Source: Stenomitos rutilans HA7619-LM2 (GTDB lineage: Bacteria > Cyanobacteriota > Cyanobacteriia > Leptolyngbyales > Leptolyngbyaceae). From it: 37,341 nucleotides of DNA. The DNA lies in the NCBI GenBank assembly GCA_019358945.1, contig JAHHIE010000067.1, forward strand, positions 1 to 37,341, in the 5' to 3' direction. Under the pieces are notes generated by a model. It did not search any database and was not told where the DNA came from. It saw only the letters and a program-made list of their open reading frames with translations. The translations under genes were made by a program, and so were the position numbers. Below, one piece after another: positions 27,036 through 35,530 of the stretch (its first letter is position 1; each line of letters begins with the position of its first letter).

Positions 27036-27414
27036 TTTTCCTCCTTTGAGTTAAAACGACTCATTGTTGGTGATCTGCAACTGGATGATTTGACTCGATC
27101 CAGCTACGAGATCACGCTAACAAGGGGCGTACATGCCTGCAACGTTTCTTAATCAGAACGAGAAATTGTTACGAGTCGATACATGAACCTCAGCCTTCGC
27201 CTCTAACTCCACTCCTTTTATCCGGTGCGCTACCCTCTTGAGCGTCTGTCTTTGGGCGATCGTGCAAAGCAGAAACGTGAAGTCGGCGAATGAGAGCAGG
27301 GGCATTCTCGTCTTTTAATCTGAGTCGTCGCGGTTGGTAGAATTTACGTTGCAAACAGTGTGCAACCCTTTAGAATTTCAACTAGAAACCCATCTGGCAC
27401 CACGAAGGGACGGC

Positions 27415-27765
27415 ATGAGCGAAATCACCGAAACCATTTTTAGCAAGATCATTCGCCGCGAAATTCCTGCTGAGATTGTTTACGAAGACAACTTGGCACT
27501 CGCGTTCAAAGACGTTAACCCTCAAGCCCCAATCCATATTCTGGTGATTCCCAAGCAGCCGATCGCCAAACTCTCGGATGCAGAAGCAAAAGACCATGTG
27601 CTTATGGGGCATCTGCTGCTGACCGCCAAACGGGTTGCCGATCAGGTTGGGCTAACCAATGGCTATCGTCTGGTCATTAATACTGGCGACGACGGCGGGC
27701 AAACAGTTGATCACCTTCATCTGCACATTTTGGGCGGACGATCGATGACGTGGCCTCCCGGATAG
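27415..27765 (+). CDS. HIT-family protein (HINT-like nucleotide hydrolase)
   Basis: A 116-residue histidine-triad protein. The triad HLHLHILGG lies near the C-terminus, with IFSKIIRREIPAEIVYEDN at the front and FKDVNPQAPIHILVIPK after it, all typical of HINT/PKC-interacting proteins that hydrolyse AMP-linked substrates. The ATG at 27415 has AAGGGA upstream and gives the normal N-terminus; an upstream alternative start at 27334 would add 27 unrelated residues. The C-terminus GGRSMTWPPG is standard. The 379-base gap upstream (27036-27414) shows promoter-like AT-rich sequence but no gene. Confidence 0.95.
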   Translation: MSEITETIFSKIIRREIPAEIVYEDNLALAFKDVNPQAPIHILVIPKQPIAKLSDAEAKDHVLMGHLLLTAKRVADQVGLTNGYRLVINTGDDGGQTVDHLHLHILGGRSMTWPPG

Positions 27766-27975
27766 GGGCAGAGGGAGTAGGGGAAGCAGGGGAAGAAAGG
27801 GGAGCAGGGGAGGCAGGGGACGTTTTGAGTTTGATAAGCGAACTGTAAAGCGGAAGTCAGTCACAGCGTTCAGCTTTTTAGCCTTTGGCCCATTCCCAAC
27901 TCCCCACTCCTTTTTTGCCTTTTGCCTTCCTCCGCCCCCTCCGCTCCCTCCTCTACCTTGCCCCCTCCACCTCCC
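27766..27975. repeat. Dispersed intergenic repeat block, copy B
   Basis: Purine tract with GGGGAAGCAGGGGAAG, then GTTTTGAGTTTGATAAGCG, CAGCTTTTTAGCCTTTGGCCC, ACTCCCCACTCC and TTTTGCCTTTTGCC, closing with a CCTCC-rich pyrimidine tract. Same order as the block at 26495-26640. It separates the HIT gene from recR. Confidence 0.6.
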
Positions 27976-28002
27976 CTGTCGCGCTAAAATTGATCTAGAT
28001 TC

Positions 28003-28008
28003 GGAGGA
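28003..28008 (+). promoter_or_regulatory. Ribosome binding site that fixes the recR start
   Basis: GGAGGA ends nine bases before the GTT codon at 28018. An in-frame TGA at 27991 rules out any start further upstream. Confidence 0.75.
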
Positions 28009-28017
28009 ATTCCAACG

Positions 28018-28611
28018 GTTTACACACGCCCCCTTGCCCGCTTAATTGAGCAACTGCAACATCTTCCTGGCGTTGGCCCCAAAACAGCCCAACGACTGGC
28101 GCTTCATATCCTCAAGCGATCAGAGGATGAGGTTAAGGCGTTGGCAAATGCGCTAATGGAAGCCAAACAGCAAGTTGGTTACTGTTCAGTTTGCTTTCAT
28201 CTTTCCGCAGAGCCTGTCTGCGAAATTTGTCGTACCCCTAGTCGTGACAGTCAAATTATCTGCGTTGTAGCAGATTCTAGAGATGTCATTGCGCTAGAAA
28301 AAACCCGCGAGTATCGAGGCAAGTATCACGTTTTGGGCGGACTCATTTCGCCAATGGACGGCATTGGGCCAGAACAACTGCACATCCAGTCGCTGATCCG
28401 TCGGGTGAAACAGCAAAATATTGCCGAAGTGATTATGGCAATTAGTCCCAGCGTTGAAGGCGAAACGACTACACTTTACGTGGGGCATTTGCTCAAGCAT
28501 TTTACAAAAGTGACCCGCATTGCCTTTGGTCTACCGATGGGCGGCGACCTAGAATATGCTGACGAGGTAACGCTGGCAAGAGCCTTGGAAGGTCGTCGAG
28601 AGTTGGATTAG
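28018..28611 (+). CDS. recR: Recombination mediator protein RecR, with apparent GTT start
   Basis: A 197-residue RecR of normal length; with RecO/RecF it loads RecA at gapped DNA. Helix-hairpin-helix [16 protein letters not shown] (about 17-32), a four-Cys zinc finger [16 protein letters not shown], and a Toprim domain with [14 protein letters not shown] and [15 protein letters not shown] are all intact. Family members begin (M)[12 protein letters not shown]. Here that first codon is GTT, nine bases after GGAGGA, and no ATG, GTG or TTG exists between the upstream in-frame stop (27991) and the TTG at 28141, which would delete the DNA-binding HhH. An ATT at 28009 sits too close to the ribosome binding site. 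Either a rare start codon, a crippling mutation, or a base error. Confidence 0.9.
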   Translation, partial: VYTRPLARLIEQLQHLPGVGPKTAQRLALHILKRSEDEVKALANALMEAKQQVGYCSVCFHLSAEPVCEICRTPSRDSQIICVVADSRDVIALEKTREYRGKYHVLGGLISPMDGIGPEQLHIQSLIRRVKQQNIAEVIMAISPSVEGETTTLYVGHLLKHFTKVTRIAFGLPMGGDLEYADEVTLARALEGRRELD

Positions 28612-28830
28612 AGGGAAGTCAGCTATCAGCAGTCAGCGTGTAGTTGCTTATCGTTGGTAGGTGAGTCTTACAGCGGTTACTGATTGGGTAAGCCGCAGTC
28701 TGGTGAATACGGGTGTGTGGGGTAGGGTGTAGTGAATGCAAATGAAAATGGCTGTAACTCAGAACTCAAACCGCTTCCCTTGCCCCTCTGCTTCCCTCTG
28801 CCCCGCTGTCACTGAAACCTTCCGATCCTC

Positions 28831-29757
28831 ATGAAGCAGCTCGGACGCTTAAAGCCATTCTTACGCTGGATCATTCTGGGTGGAACGCTGTTCTTTCTAG
28901 GCTCCGTGTTGCAGCAGCATTGGCAGAAGGTTGTTTCTATACGTCTAGACGGGGCTGGTTGGGCATGTCTGACGATCGCCCTTGGCATCACGCTCCTGGC
29001 TCACATTTGCGCTGGTGGTGTTTGGAGTCGTCTGTTGCAAAACTTTCATCAGCCAGTGAACGGGATTTGGCTGGTACAAGCTTATTTGCAAACAACGATC
29101 GCCAAATACCTTCCTGGTAATGTCTGGCACTACTACGGTCGCGTAACGGCTGCGACGAAAGCAGGGGCAACGGTGGAAACCGCTACTGTTAGCGTTTTAT
29201 TAGAACCTTTGTTGATGGCAGCGGCGGCGCTATTGGTGACCTTGCTATGCAGTCAGTCGATCGTGGCACGGTATGGTGCACCTGCCATGCTCCTTCAATG
29301 GGCATGCCTGTCTGCTGTGCTGGCGTCTGTGCATCCCCGCATCATTAATTTACTGGTGCGCTTGTTGGGAAGGTTGAAGCAGACCGCAACCAAAACTGTC
29401 GCTGAAACACCCTTTCGATTAGACAAATATCCGTTGCTCCCATTAATTGGAGAAATAGGGTTTCTGCTGCTGCGAGGCGTGGGCTTTCTGCTCACGTTTT
29501 TAGCGCTTAGCCCCGTTCTACCAAATCAACTGCCGCTATTAATGAGTGCGTTTAGTCTCGCGTGGTTACTTGGCTTGGTAGTACCAGGTGCACCGGGTGG
29601 TATTGGGGTTTTTGAAGCAACGGCGATCGCGCTCCTTGGACAAACATTCTCTCCGGGCTTGATTCTTAGCGTTGTTGCACTTTATCGGCTCATTAGCATT
29701 TTGGCAGAAGCGATCGGTGCGGCACTGGCATGGTTCGACACGCAGCGTCTTGCCTAG
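28831..29757 (+). CDS. Flippase-like integral membrane protein (UPF0104/YbhN type)
   Basis: A 308-residue polytopic protein with about seven hydrophobic segments (first about 12-25, last about 280-302). KYLPGNVWHYYGR near 93-105 and VVPGAPGGIGVFEATAIALL near 250-270 are the typical motifs of the lysylphosphatidylglycerol synthase transmembrane-region/UPF0104 family, associated with lipid flipping. There is no C-terminal aminoacyl-transfer domain, so lysyl-lipid synthesis is not expected. It stands alone, preceded by a pyrimidine-rich tract (about 28770-28805). No strong ribosome binding site precedes the ATG. The substrate is unknown. Confidence 0.8.
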   Translation: MKQLGRLKPFLRWIILGGTLFFLGSVLQQHWQKVVSIRLDGAGWACLTIALGITLLAHICAGGVWSRLLQNFHQPVNGIWLVQAYLQTTIAKYLPGNVWHYYGRVTAATKAGATVETATVSVLLEPLLMAAAALLVTLLCSQSIVARYGAPAMLLQWACLSAVLASVHPRIINLLVRLLGRLKQTATKTVAETPFRLDKYPLLPLIGEIGFLLLRGVGFLLTFLALSPVLPNQLPLLMSAFSLAWLLGLVVPGAPGGIGVFEATAIALLGQTFSPGLILSVVALYRLISILAEAIGAALAWFDTQRLA

Positions 29758-30035
29758 TGTTTTGAAACAGAAATGAGGCAACAGGCTTGAGCGCTACTCA
29801 GTCCTCGGCACTCAGTCCACCGCAAAGCGGCAGCAAGCTACAGCACTCAGCACTCTTGCAACCGACGTTGCAGAACTTTTGATGCGCTGTACTAGTCGCA
29901 TAGACCTTGGAATCTCAATCTCAGTTGTCCGATGCCTTAGCCGCGTGTGAAGCGCTTTGGCTTACATCCCTACCAGTAGATGGCATAGAGGTGTTTCTGT
30001 ATCCTCACCCACGCGATCGGTCAACGCATCCGTCC

Positions 30036-31445
30036 TCACTCTTCTAGCAGCGCATCGCCTGTGGCATCATGATCAGCGTCGATCAACGTTGATTCCGGGT
30101 TTAACAACGTTGGTAGTAACTCTACCTTGGCTTCGCGTTTAAGTTGTGAAAAGATGCGATATTTATCTGGGTCAAAGATATTTGGTGAAAGCTGCGTTTC
30201 ATCAACCTGCATCTTGATCAAATTGTATTGAACGTTTTCGGCATGAATGGCAAAGGTAACGGTGAAAACCTCTAGAAAATTGACGACCCAAGCACATTCG
30301 TCTTCAGGATAGTTTTGGTAGTACTTAATCAGTTCAGCAATACGCGCTTCTAGATGAGTGCGCGAATGCTTACAAATTAGAATAATTTTGAGTAATACCA
30401 CAACAAGCGTGATTGGGTTGCCCTGAGATAGCAGCAGCACAAATAATTGCGATGGTTCTGCCTGATTTTCAGTCGTCAAATAGTCAATGACTCGGTTACA
30501 CGTCCGCAGCATGAGAGCGCTGGACAGAACTTCATCATCATGACTGTCATAAAGGGTGTCTAATTTTTCGTTTAGTTTTGAGCGTAAGGTTTCAACAAAT
30601 TCCTGGTTTTCAACGGAGAAGATCAGGTATTGTTGCACGCTTTGCTTGAACTGTTTATAGGATAAGCTTTGCGTCTGATTAACAAAAATATTTGCCAGGT
30701 TTGCGTAGCTAAAAGGACCTCGTTTTGCCACGATCGCCTTAATTAACCGCAGCACTTCCTCACCCAACGCCGTAGGGTTTTTGGGAATGCGTTTGCTAGG
30801 GGCATTGCTCTGCGATCGTGCAATATACATCGCCAAGTCAAACTTAAAGCGATCTTTTAGTTGCTTTGACAGCGCTCTTGCGGCTTCTCGTTGCTCGATC
30901 GGGTTCTTCAGATCAATATATTGAGGTACTAGCAAATAAGACGTGTACCGCGAAACCCAGGGGCCTCGTTCTTTCTCGTCGTAACGCGATGCAAAGAGCT
31001 TCAGCTCCTCATAATCCCCACTTTTGACAAACCCATCTAACCAGTGTCGTAGACGCTTTAAGGTAGGGGATGCGGTATTGCGGTTGATAGACGGATCGGC
31101 AAAGACGGTGACCAAGTCTTGAATGGGCTTATAGTTGCGAGTTGCATCCCAGTTGTTGACCAAAATGTAACAACAGCGTTTGAGCGTATTTCTAAACTCT
31201 TCTTCATTATTAGAAAAAACGACATCATAAATCGCTTGCAGCGCATCGCCGCTGATGGAATCAACGTGATAGACGAATAAGCGCTTAAACTCAAGTAGAA
31301 CCTCTTCAGGCGGCCATTTTTTAACAATTTCCAAAAGAAAACTGTAAACCGTGTCCTGAGCCTGCTGAATATTCCGATTCAGCCTATTCGATCTAATCGG
31401 CGTCTCATTTTGATGAGCATCGTCTAAAGCATCCCTGATCATCAT
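30036..31445 (-). CDS. Conserved hypothetical protein, 469 residues
   Basis: I recognise no domain. The protein is soluble, rich in charged and aromatic residues, and predicted mostly helical, with no signal peptide. A hydrophobic stretch near 355-370 (TLVVVLLKIILICK) is more like a buried helix than a membrane span. It contains FDPDKYRIFSQLKREAKVEL near the C-terminus. Start MMIRDAL allows residue 1 or 2. It stands alone between gaps of 278 and 920 bases. The long clean frame and non-random composition make it a real gene. Confidence 0.8.
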   Translation of the reverse strand: MMIRDALDDAHQNETPIRSNRLNRNIQQAQDTVYSFLLEIVKKWPPEEVLLEFKRLFVYHVDSISGDALQAIYDVVFSNNEEEFRNTLKRCCYILVNNWDATRNYKPIQDLVTVFADPSINRNTASPTLKRLRHWLDGFVKSGDYEELKLFASRYDEKERGPWVSRYTSYLLVPQYIDLKNPIEQREAARALSKQLKDRFKFDLAMYIARSQSNAPSKRIPKNPTALGEEVLRLIKAIVAKRGPFSYANLANIFVNQTQSLSYKQFKQSVQQYLIFSVENQEFVETLRSKLNEKLDTLYDSHDDEVLSSALMLRTCNRVIDYLTTENQAEPSQLFVLLLSQGNPITLVVVLLKIILICKHSRTHLEARIAELIKYYQNYPEDECAWVVNFLEVFTVTFAIHAENVQYNLIKMQVDETQLSPNIFDPDKYRIFSQLKREAKVELLPTLLNPESTLIDADHDATGDALLEE

Positions 31446-32365
31446 AGGTATTCAGGATTAACCAGTAGATTCGACAAAGGAAGAACGTGAAACTAGAGAG
31501 TCAAGGCAGCATCCCAAGGCATCAGACATTTACTAGTGTTGGATTCAGTATTGTTGAACTAGCAGTGCATTTTCAAGATCCGTTATCTCTCCAATAAGTC
31601 ACAGCCTTTTGCGGTCTAAACCTTGTCACGGCTCGTAAGTTCTACCTCACAGTTGAAAGGCTAAATTCTGTAGAAACACCGATACTTGAGGGCCTCGCTC
31701 CTCTCAACATGACTCCGATAACGAGATTTTAGGGACTAAGCGGATCACGCTCAATTCCTTGTAGAATCATGCGTTTAGAGCAAAGAGCTAAGCGTCTCAT
31801 GATATTGCGGTATTTGTCCACAGTACCGGGTGACAAGATGCAACCTGAATGTGTGATTATCACCAAACTAGCCGATGATCTCTGTCACAACCGAGGTCTT
31901 TGCAGGCATGGCGCAGTTCTCGGTGTGGCATCAGTATAAGGGGTAGGGCTATACATGACGGTCGCAAAGAAGGTCTCATTCAGTCGTTCAGATTCGTGAA
32001 CGGGTGAAAGCATTGGCTAGACAGCTTTATCAGGTTAGATACTAAGACTCTAAAGTCCTGCTGTGCCATTATCTGCGTAACATTTGGCGATCGTCTCATC
32101 CATTAGGGCGAGAAATAAGAGCTAGACTACCTCCATGTATCAAAATAAAGACCTTCAATGTAGCGCGGTGGGCTTCACGCTTCATTAAAAATACAGACGT
32201 AATCCTGAAAGCTTAAATCAGATTATACTCAGTAACCGTTGCTAGAGCTAGCGATCAGCAGGATTGCCTAGACTACAGCAAGCATTATTGAGAATACGGA
32301 TGCCATTCAAATTTTCCCTCTTGAAGCACTTAATGAGGCTGAGTATTCGGTTGCTATAGTCACAT
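31446..32365. other. 920-base gap with no confident gene
   Basis: All six frames are broken by frequent stops. The best frame is a 56-codon plus-strand stretch at 31769-31939 (starts MRLEQRAKRLMILRYL) with no ribosome binding site or recognisable family. No tRNA-like cloverleaf or strong terminator was seen. It may be decayed mobile or coding DNA. Confidence 0.5.
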
Positions 32366-34618
32366 TTACTCCGTTTCGCGCCGCCAGCGCGATCGCACCA
32401 GTCGAATTTCGTCGTACCCGTACATCTCGCCCAAATGCTCACGAATGCTGCCCAGCCCATCAGGCCCCACTGTGTTGATGGCGATCACGATTTTGTCCTG
32501 GCGATCGAGCGGCACCAAATCATCCAAATCAATGGGATAGCCCAGTTCCAGTAGCTCAGCCAGATGACTCATAATGGTGCCGAGACGAAAGCCTCGCCGA
32601 TCGGCAATGTCGTCAGGTTCCAGTCCTTCCTGGTAGAGCGCCAGCGTTTGCAGTTGGGTTTCAGAGGCGCGAGTAGGCGGATTAGGCAAGGGGGTAGACT
32701 GGGGGACTGTACCCGTCTCAGCTTGAAGCGGCAAGCCTCGTTCGGCGCGAAACGCTCGAATCTCGGCAATGAACGCATCGCTGTACTGTGCCAGTTTACG
32801 ACTCCCGACTCCTGAAATGGTAGCGAATTGCGCAAAAGTTTGGGGTTGCATGTTTGCCATCGATCGCAGACTGGAGTTGGGAAACACGACATAGGGCGGC
32901 ACAGATTGTTTGTCTGCCACGCGCTTGCGAAGTTTTTGGAGGCGATCGTAGAGGGCTTCGACTTCGGCAGCATCCACGTTGGAAGGTGTGAGAACATCCG
33001 CTGGCTTCACTGGATCGATGGCAACCATCACGGTGCGCTGGTTTCGTAGCACTTCCCAACTGAGCGGGTTGAGTTGCAGCATCGAATAGCCATCTGTGGT
33101 TTCGTCAAGCAAGCGTTGATGGATGAGCGATCGGGCTAACAGCCGCCACTCTTCGGCACTACGATCTTTGCCAATGCCATAGGTGGAGAGTTTGTCGTGT
33201 CCGTTTTTTAGGACACGATCGAGCTTGGAACCGCGCAACACATCGATCGTGTGCTTAATGCCAAACCGCTGGTTCTTCTGAGCAAAGCGCCCCACGCAGG
33301 AGAGAAACATTTGGGCTTCTAGCGTCCAGTCTGCGATCGGTTTGGGATGGCAGCAGTTGTCGCAAGTGTCGCAATTGCCGGGAAAAGCTTCGCCAAAGTA
33401 GCCAAGCTGAATGGTGCGGCGGCAGTCCGTGGCTTCAGCGTAGTTAATCACGCGGCGAAGCTGTTGAGTGGCAATGCGCTGCTCGTCTTCCAGCGGTTCG
33501 CCTGTCTCAGGATTCACCTTTTGAGCAATCAAAAACTCAACGGTTTTAATATCACCCGTCCCGTAGAACAGCGTGCATTGAGACGGTTCACCATCGCGTC
33601 CGGCTCTGCCCGATTCCTGATAGTAGCCTTCAATGTTCCGGGGCAGGTCGTAGTGGATGACGAAGCGCACGTCGGGCTTGTTAATACCCATGCCAAAGGC
33701 AACCGTAGCAACCATCACCCGCGCATCATCCCGAATAAACGTGTCCTGATTCTCTTTTCGCACCGCATCGCTTAAGCCCGCATGATAGGGTAACGCTGAG
33801 ATGCCGTCTTGCTGCAACCTGGCAGTGATTTCATCCACGCGCTTGCGGCTCAAGCAATAAATAATACCTGCGCCCTGAGTGCGCTGCACCTGCTGAAAGA
33901 GGTCTGTGTAGGCTTGTCGCTGGCTACCTTTGGGGCGCACCTCGTAATACAAATTGGGACGGTTGAAGCTGGCAACATGAATGTGCGGTTCATTTAGCTC
34001 CAACTGACCGAGAATATCGTGGCGTACCCGTTCTGTGGCTGTAGCGGTCAGTGCCACGATCGGAATCACCCGATCGTCGTTTTGATACCGCTGCCGTAAG
34101 CGTCGAAGCTGCCGATATTCTGGGCGAAAGTCGTGTCCCCACTCGGAGACGCAGTGAGCTTCATCGATCGCAAACGCTGAAATCCCGACCCTTGCCTTGA
34201 CCTGATCCAGAAAGCCCAAAAACGATTCGCTCAGTAATCGCTCTGGAGCCACATAAACGAGCTTGATTTTGCGATCGAGAATAGCAGCCTGCCGATAATG
34301 CGACTCAGCTTGACTGATGCTGCTATTCAGTAACGTCGCTGGAATACCGTTATTTTGCAGCGCCTGCACCTGATCCTGCATCAGTGCAATGAGCGGCGAC
34401 ACGACAATCATCATGCCTTCTTTCAGCAGTGCAGGCAGTTGGAAGCAGAGCGATTTACCGCCGCCTGTGGGCATGATGACGAGCAGATCGCGATCGTGCA
34501 GGGTGTATTCAATAATCTGACGCTGCCCCGGACGAAAGCTGTCATAGCCGAAGTAATGCTTGAGCGCCTGTTCTAAAGACGCAAATTGAGTTGTGGCGTA
34601 GGGAATGCTAGCTGTCAT
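32366..34618 (-). CDS. recQ: ATP-dependent DNA helicase RecQ
   Basis: A 750-residue 3'-5' helicase. Walker A TGGGKS (51-56), DEAH (152-155) within IDEAHCVSEWGHDFRPEY, motif VI QESGRAGRDGEPS, a RecQ zinc-binding segment (CRRTIQLGYFGEAF, then CDTCDNCC), winged helix, and an HRDC domain (about 545-620, with FATISGVGSRKLAQY). A C-terminal extension of about 100 residues (LYQEGLEPDDIADRRGFRLG) is a helix-turn-helix tail found in many RecQ proteins. All key residues are present. It is divergent from the antitoxin operon. Confidence 0.97.
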   Translation of the reverse strand: MTASIPYATTQFASLEQALKHYFGYDSFRPGQRQIIEYTLHDRDLLVIMPTGGGKSLCFQLPALLKEGMMIVVSPLIALMQDQVQALQNNGIPATLLNSSISQAESHYRQAAILDRKIKLVYVAPERLLSESFLGFLDQVKARVGISAFAIDEAHCVSEWGHDFRPEYRQLRRLRQRYQNDDRVIPIVALTATATERVRHDILGQLELNEPHIHVASFNRPNLYYEVRPKGSQRQAYTDLFQQVQRTQGAGIIYCLSRKRVDEITARLQQDGISALPYHAGLSDAVRKENQDTFIRDDARVMVATVAFGMGINKPDVRFVIHYDLPRNIEGYYQESGRAGRDGEPSQCTLFYGTGDIKTVEFLIAQKVNPETGEPLEDEQRIATQQLRRVINYAEATDCRRTIQLGYFGEAFPGNCDTCDNCCHPKPIADWTLEAQMFLSCVGRFAQKNQRFGIKHTIDVLRGSKLDRVLKNGHDKLSTYGIGKDRSAEEWRLLARSLIHQRLLDETTDGYSMLQLNPLSWEVLRNQRTVMVAIDPVKPADVLTPSNVDAAEVEALYDRLQKLRKRVADKQSVPPYVVFPNSSLRSMANMQPQTFAQFATISGVGSRKLAQYSDAFIAEIRAFRAERGLPLQAETGTVPQSTPLPNPPTRASETQLQTLALYQEGLEPDDIADRRGFRLGTIMSHLAELLELGYPIDLDDLVPLDRQDKIVIAINTVGPDGLGSIREHLGEMYGYDEIRLVRSRWRRETE

Positions 34619-34686
34619 GAAGGGTTGCTGGATGCACTTGAAACCAGGGTGTCCACGCAGTTTAAACCACTAACCGGGGCTTTGTG

Positions 34687-34708
34687 GACAAATTGACCGC
34701 AATTTGTC
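34687..34708. promoter_or_regulatory. Perfect 22-base palindrome, candidate operator
   Basis: GACAAATTG (34687-34695) and CAATTTGTC (34700-34708) are perfect 9-bp arms with a 4-base ACCG spacer. The site lies 22 bases before the antitoxin start at 34731 and 68 bases upstream of recQ. Toxin-antitoxin operons are usually autorepressed by an antitoxin dimer binding such a palindrome, so HigA or BrnA is the likely ligand. Confidence 0.65.
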
Positions 34709-34730
34709 AGTAAAATTGGTTGTAAACGCT

Positions 34731-34988
34731 ATGAGCAGTACCTCAAACACGAACTGGGACGAGGTTGACTCTATGACAAAAGATGAGATTGATACGTCTG
34801 ACAGTTCCCCCTTGACTGAAGAATTTTTTAACAAATCGCGGTGGTGGAAACCCGTTGAGACATTGAATGTTCTCGTTCATATTGATCGCGATACGTTGAA
34901 CTGGTTTCAAGCTCAAGGTGATGACTATGAAACGAGAATGGCAGCGGCACTACGGTTTTATGCAGACGCTCACAGGCGAGCATCATAA
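34731..34988 (+). CDS. BrnA-like antitoxin, orphan
   Basis: An 85-residue protein with the BrnA/DUF4415 pattern: an acidic start, PLTEEFFNKSRWWKP, a beta-strand LNVLVHIDRDTLNWFQAQG and a closing helix YETRMAAALRFYADAH, which together form a ribbon-helix-helix DNA-binding dimer. BrnA normally follows a brnT toxin gene; here recQ lies upstream on the other strand and no toxin frame is present. The ATG at 34731 is chosen because the alternative TTG at 34704 falls inside the palindrome; an ATG at 34773 is also possible. HigA follows after five bases. Confidence 0.75.
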   Translation: MSSTSNTNWDEVDSMTKDEIDTSDSSPLTEEFFNKSRWWKPVETLNVLVHIDRDTLNWFQAQGDDYETRMAAALRFYADAHRRAS

Positions 34989-34993
34989 AGGTT

Positions 34994-35311
34994 GTGAAGA
35001 ACGATCGTTTGCCTAACGTCCATCCTGGTGAAATTCTACGTCTAGAATTTTTAGAACCGCTTGCTATCACGCCCTATCGCTTAAGCAAGGATATCGACGT
35101 AGCTCAGGCTCGCATCAGTGAAATTTTAGCTGCAAAACGTAGTATCACGGCAGACACCGCTTTTCGCTTCGCTCGCTACTTTGGTAATAGCGCTCAGTTC
35201 TGGCTAAACCTGCAAACACACTATGACCTACGTCAAGCGCAAGAAGAACATGCAGACACGTATAGTCGTATTCCTACTTTTGTCGTCTCACCGCCTACAC
35301 CATCTCCGTAA
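34994..35311 (+). CDS. higA: HigA-family antitoxin (XRE helix-turn-helix), orphan
   Basis: A 105-residue HigA/VapI-type protein. NVHPGEILRLEFLEPLAIT, YRLSKDIDVAQARISEILA and KRSITADTAFRFARYFGNS are the standard HTH segments, then AQFWLNLQTHYDLR. The start is GTG with AAAGG overlapping the stop of the BrnA-like gene. In higBA loci the higB toxin gene lies immediately upstream of higA; that place is taken here by a BrnA-like gene. No RelE-like fold is encoded nearby. It probably represses its own promoter at 34687-34708. Confidence 0.88.
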   Translation: MKNDRLPNVHPGEILRLEFLEPLAITPYRLSKDIDVAQARISEILAAKRSITADTAFRFARYFGNSAQFWLNLQTHYDLRQAQEEHADTYSRIPTFVVSPPTPSP

Positions 35312-35530
35312 TCGATCGCTCCAAGGTGTTTCTACTAATCAGTAGACCAAAGATTCAGTAAACCAAAGCGCCAGAGTGTTACTTGGTGTGACATTCTACT
35401 GACGTGCTCATGGTCGAACGTTAGATTGGGCATCTTTGGTAGGGTGTGCAATCCCTGAAAACCGCTTGCATAAGGAGCAGTCGTTGAAGCGGGGGATGGT
35501 TATAAACATATGAGGAATGAGGAAAGCAGA

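Noticed and set aside
31769-31939. 56-residue frame starting MRLEQRAKRLMILRYL
   Set aside because: No ribosome binding site, no recognised family, and surrounded by broken frames; noted only inside the gap entry.
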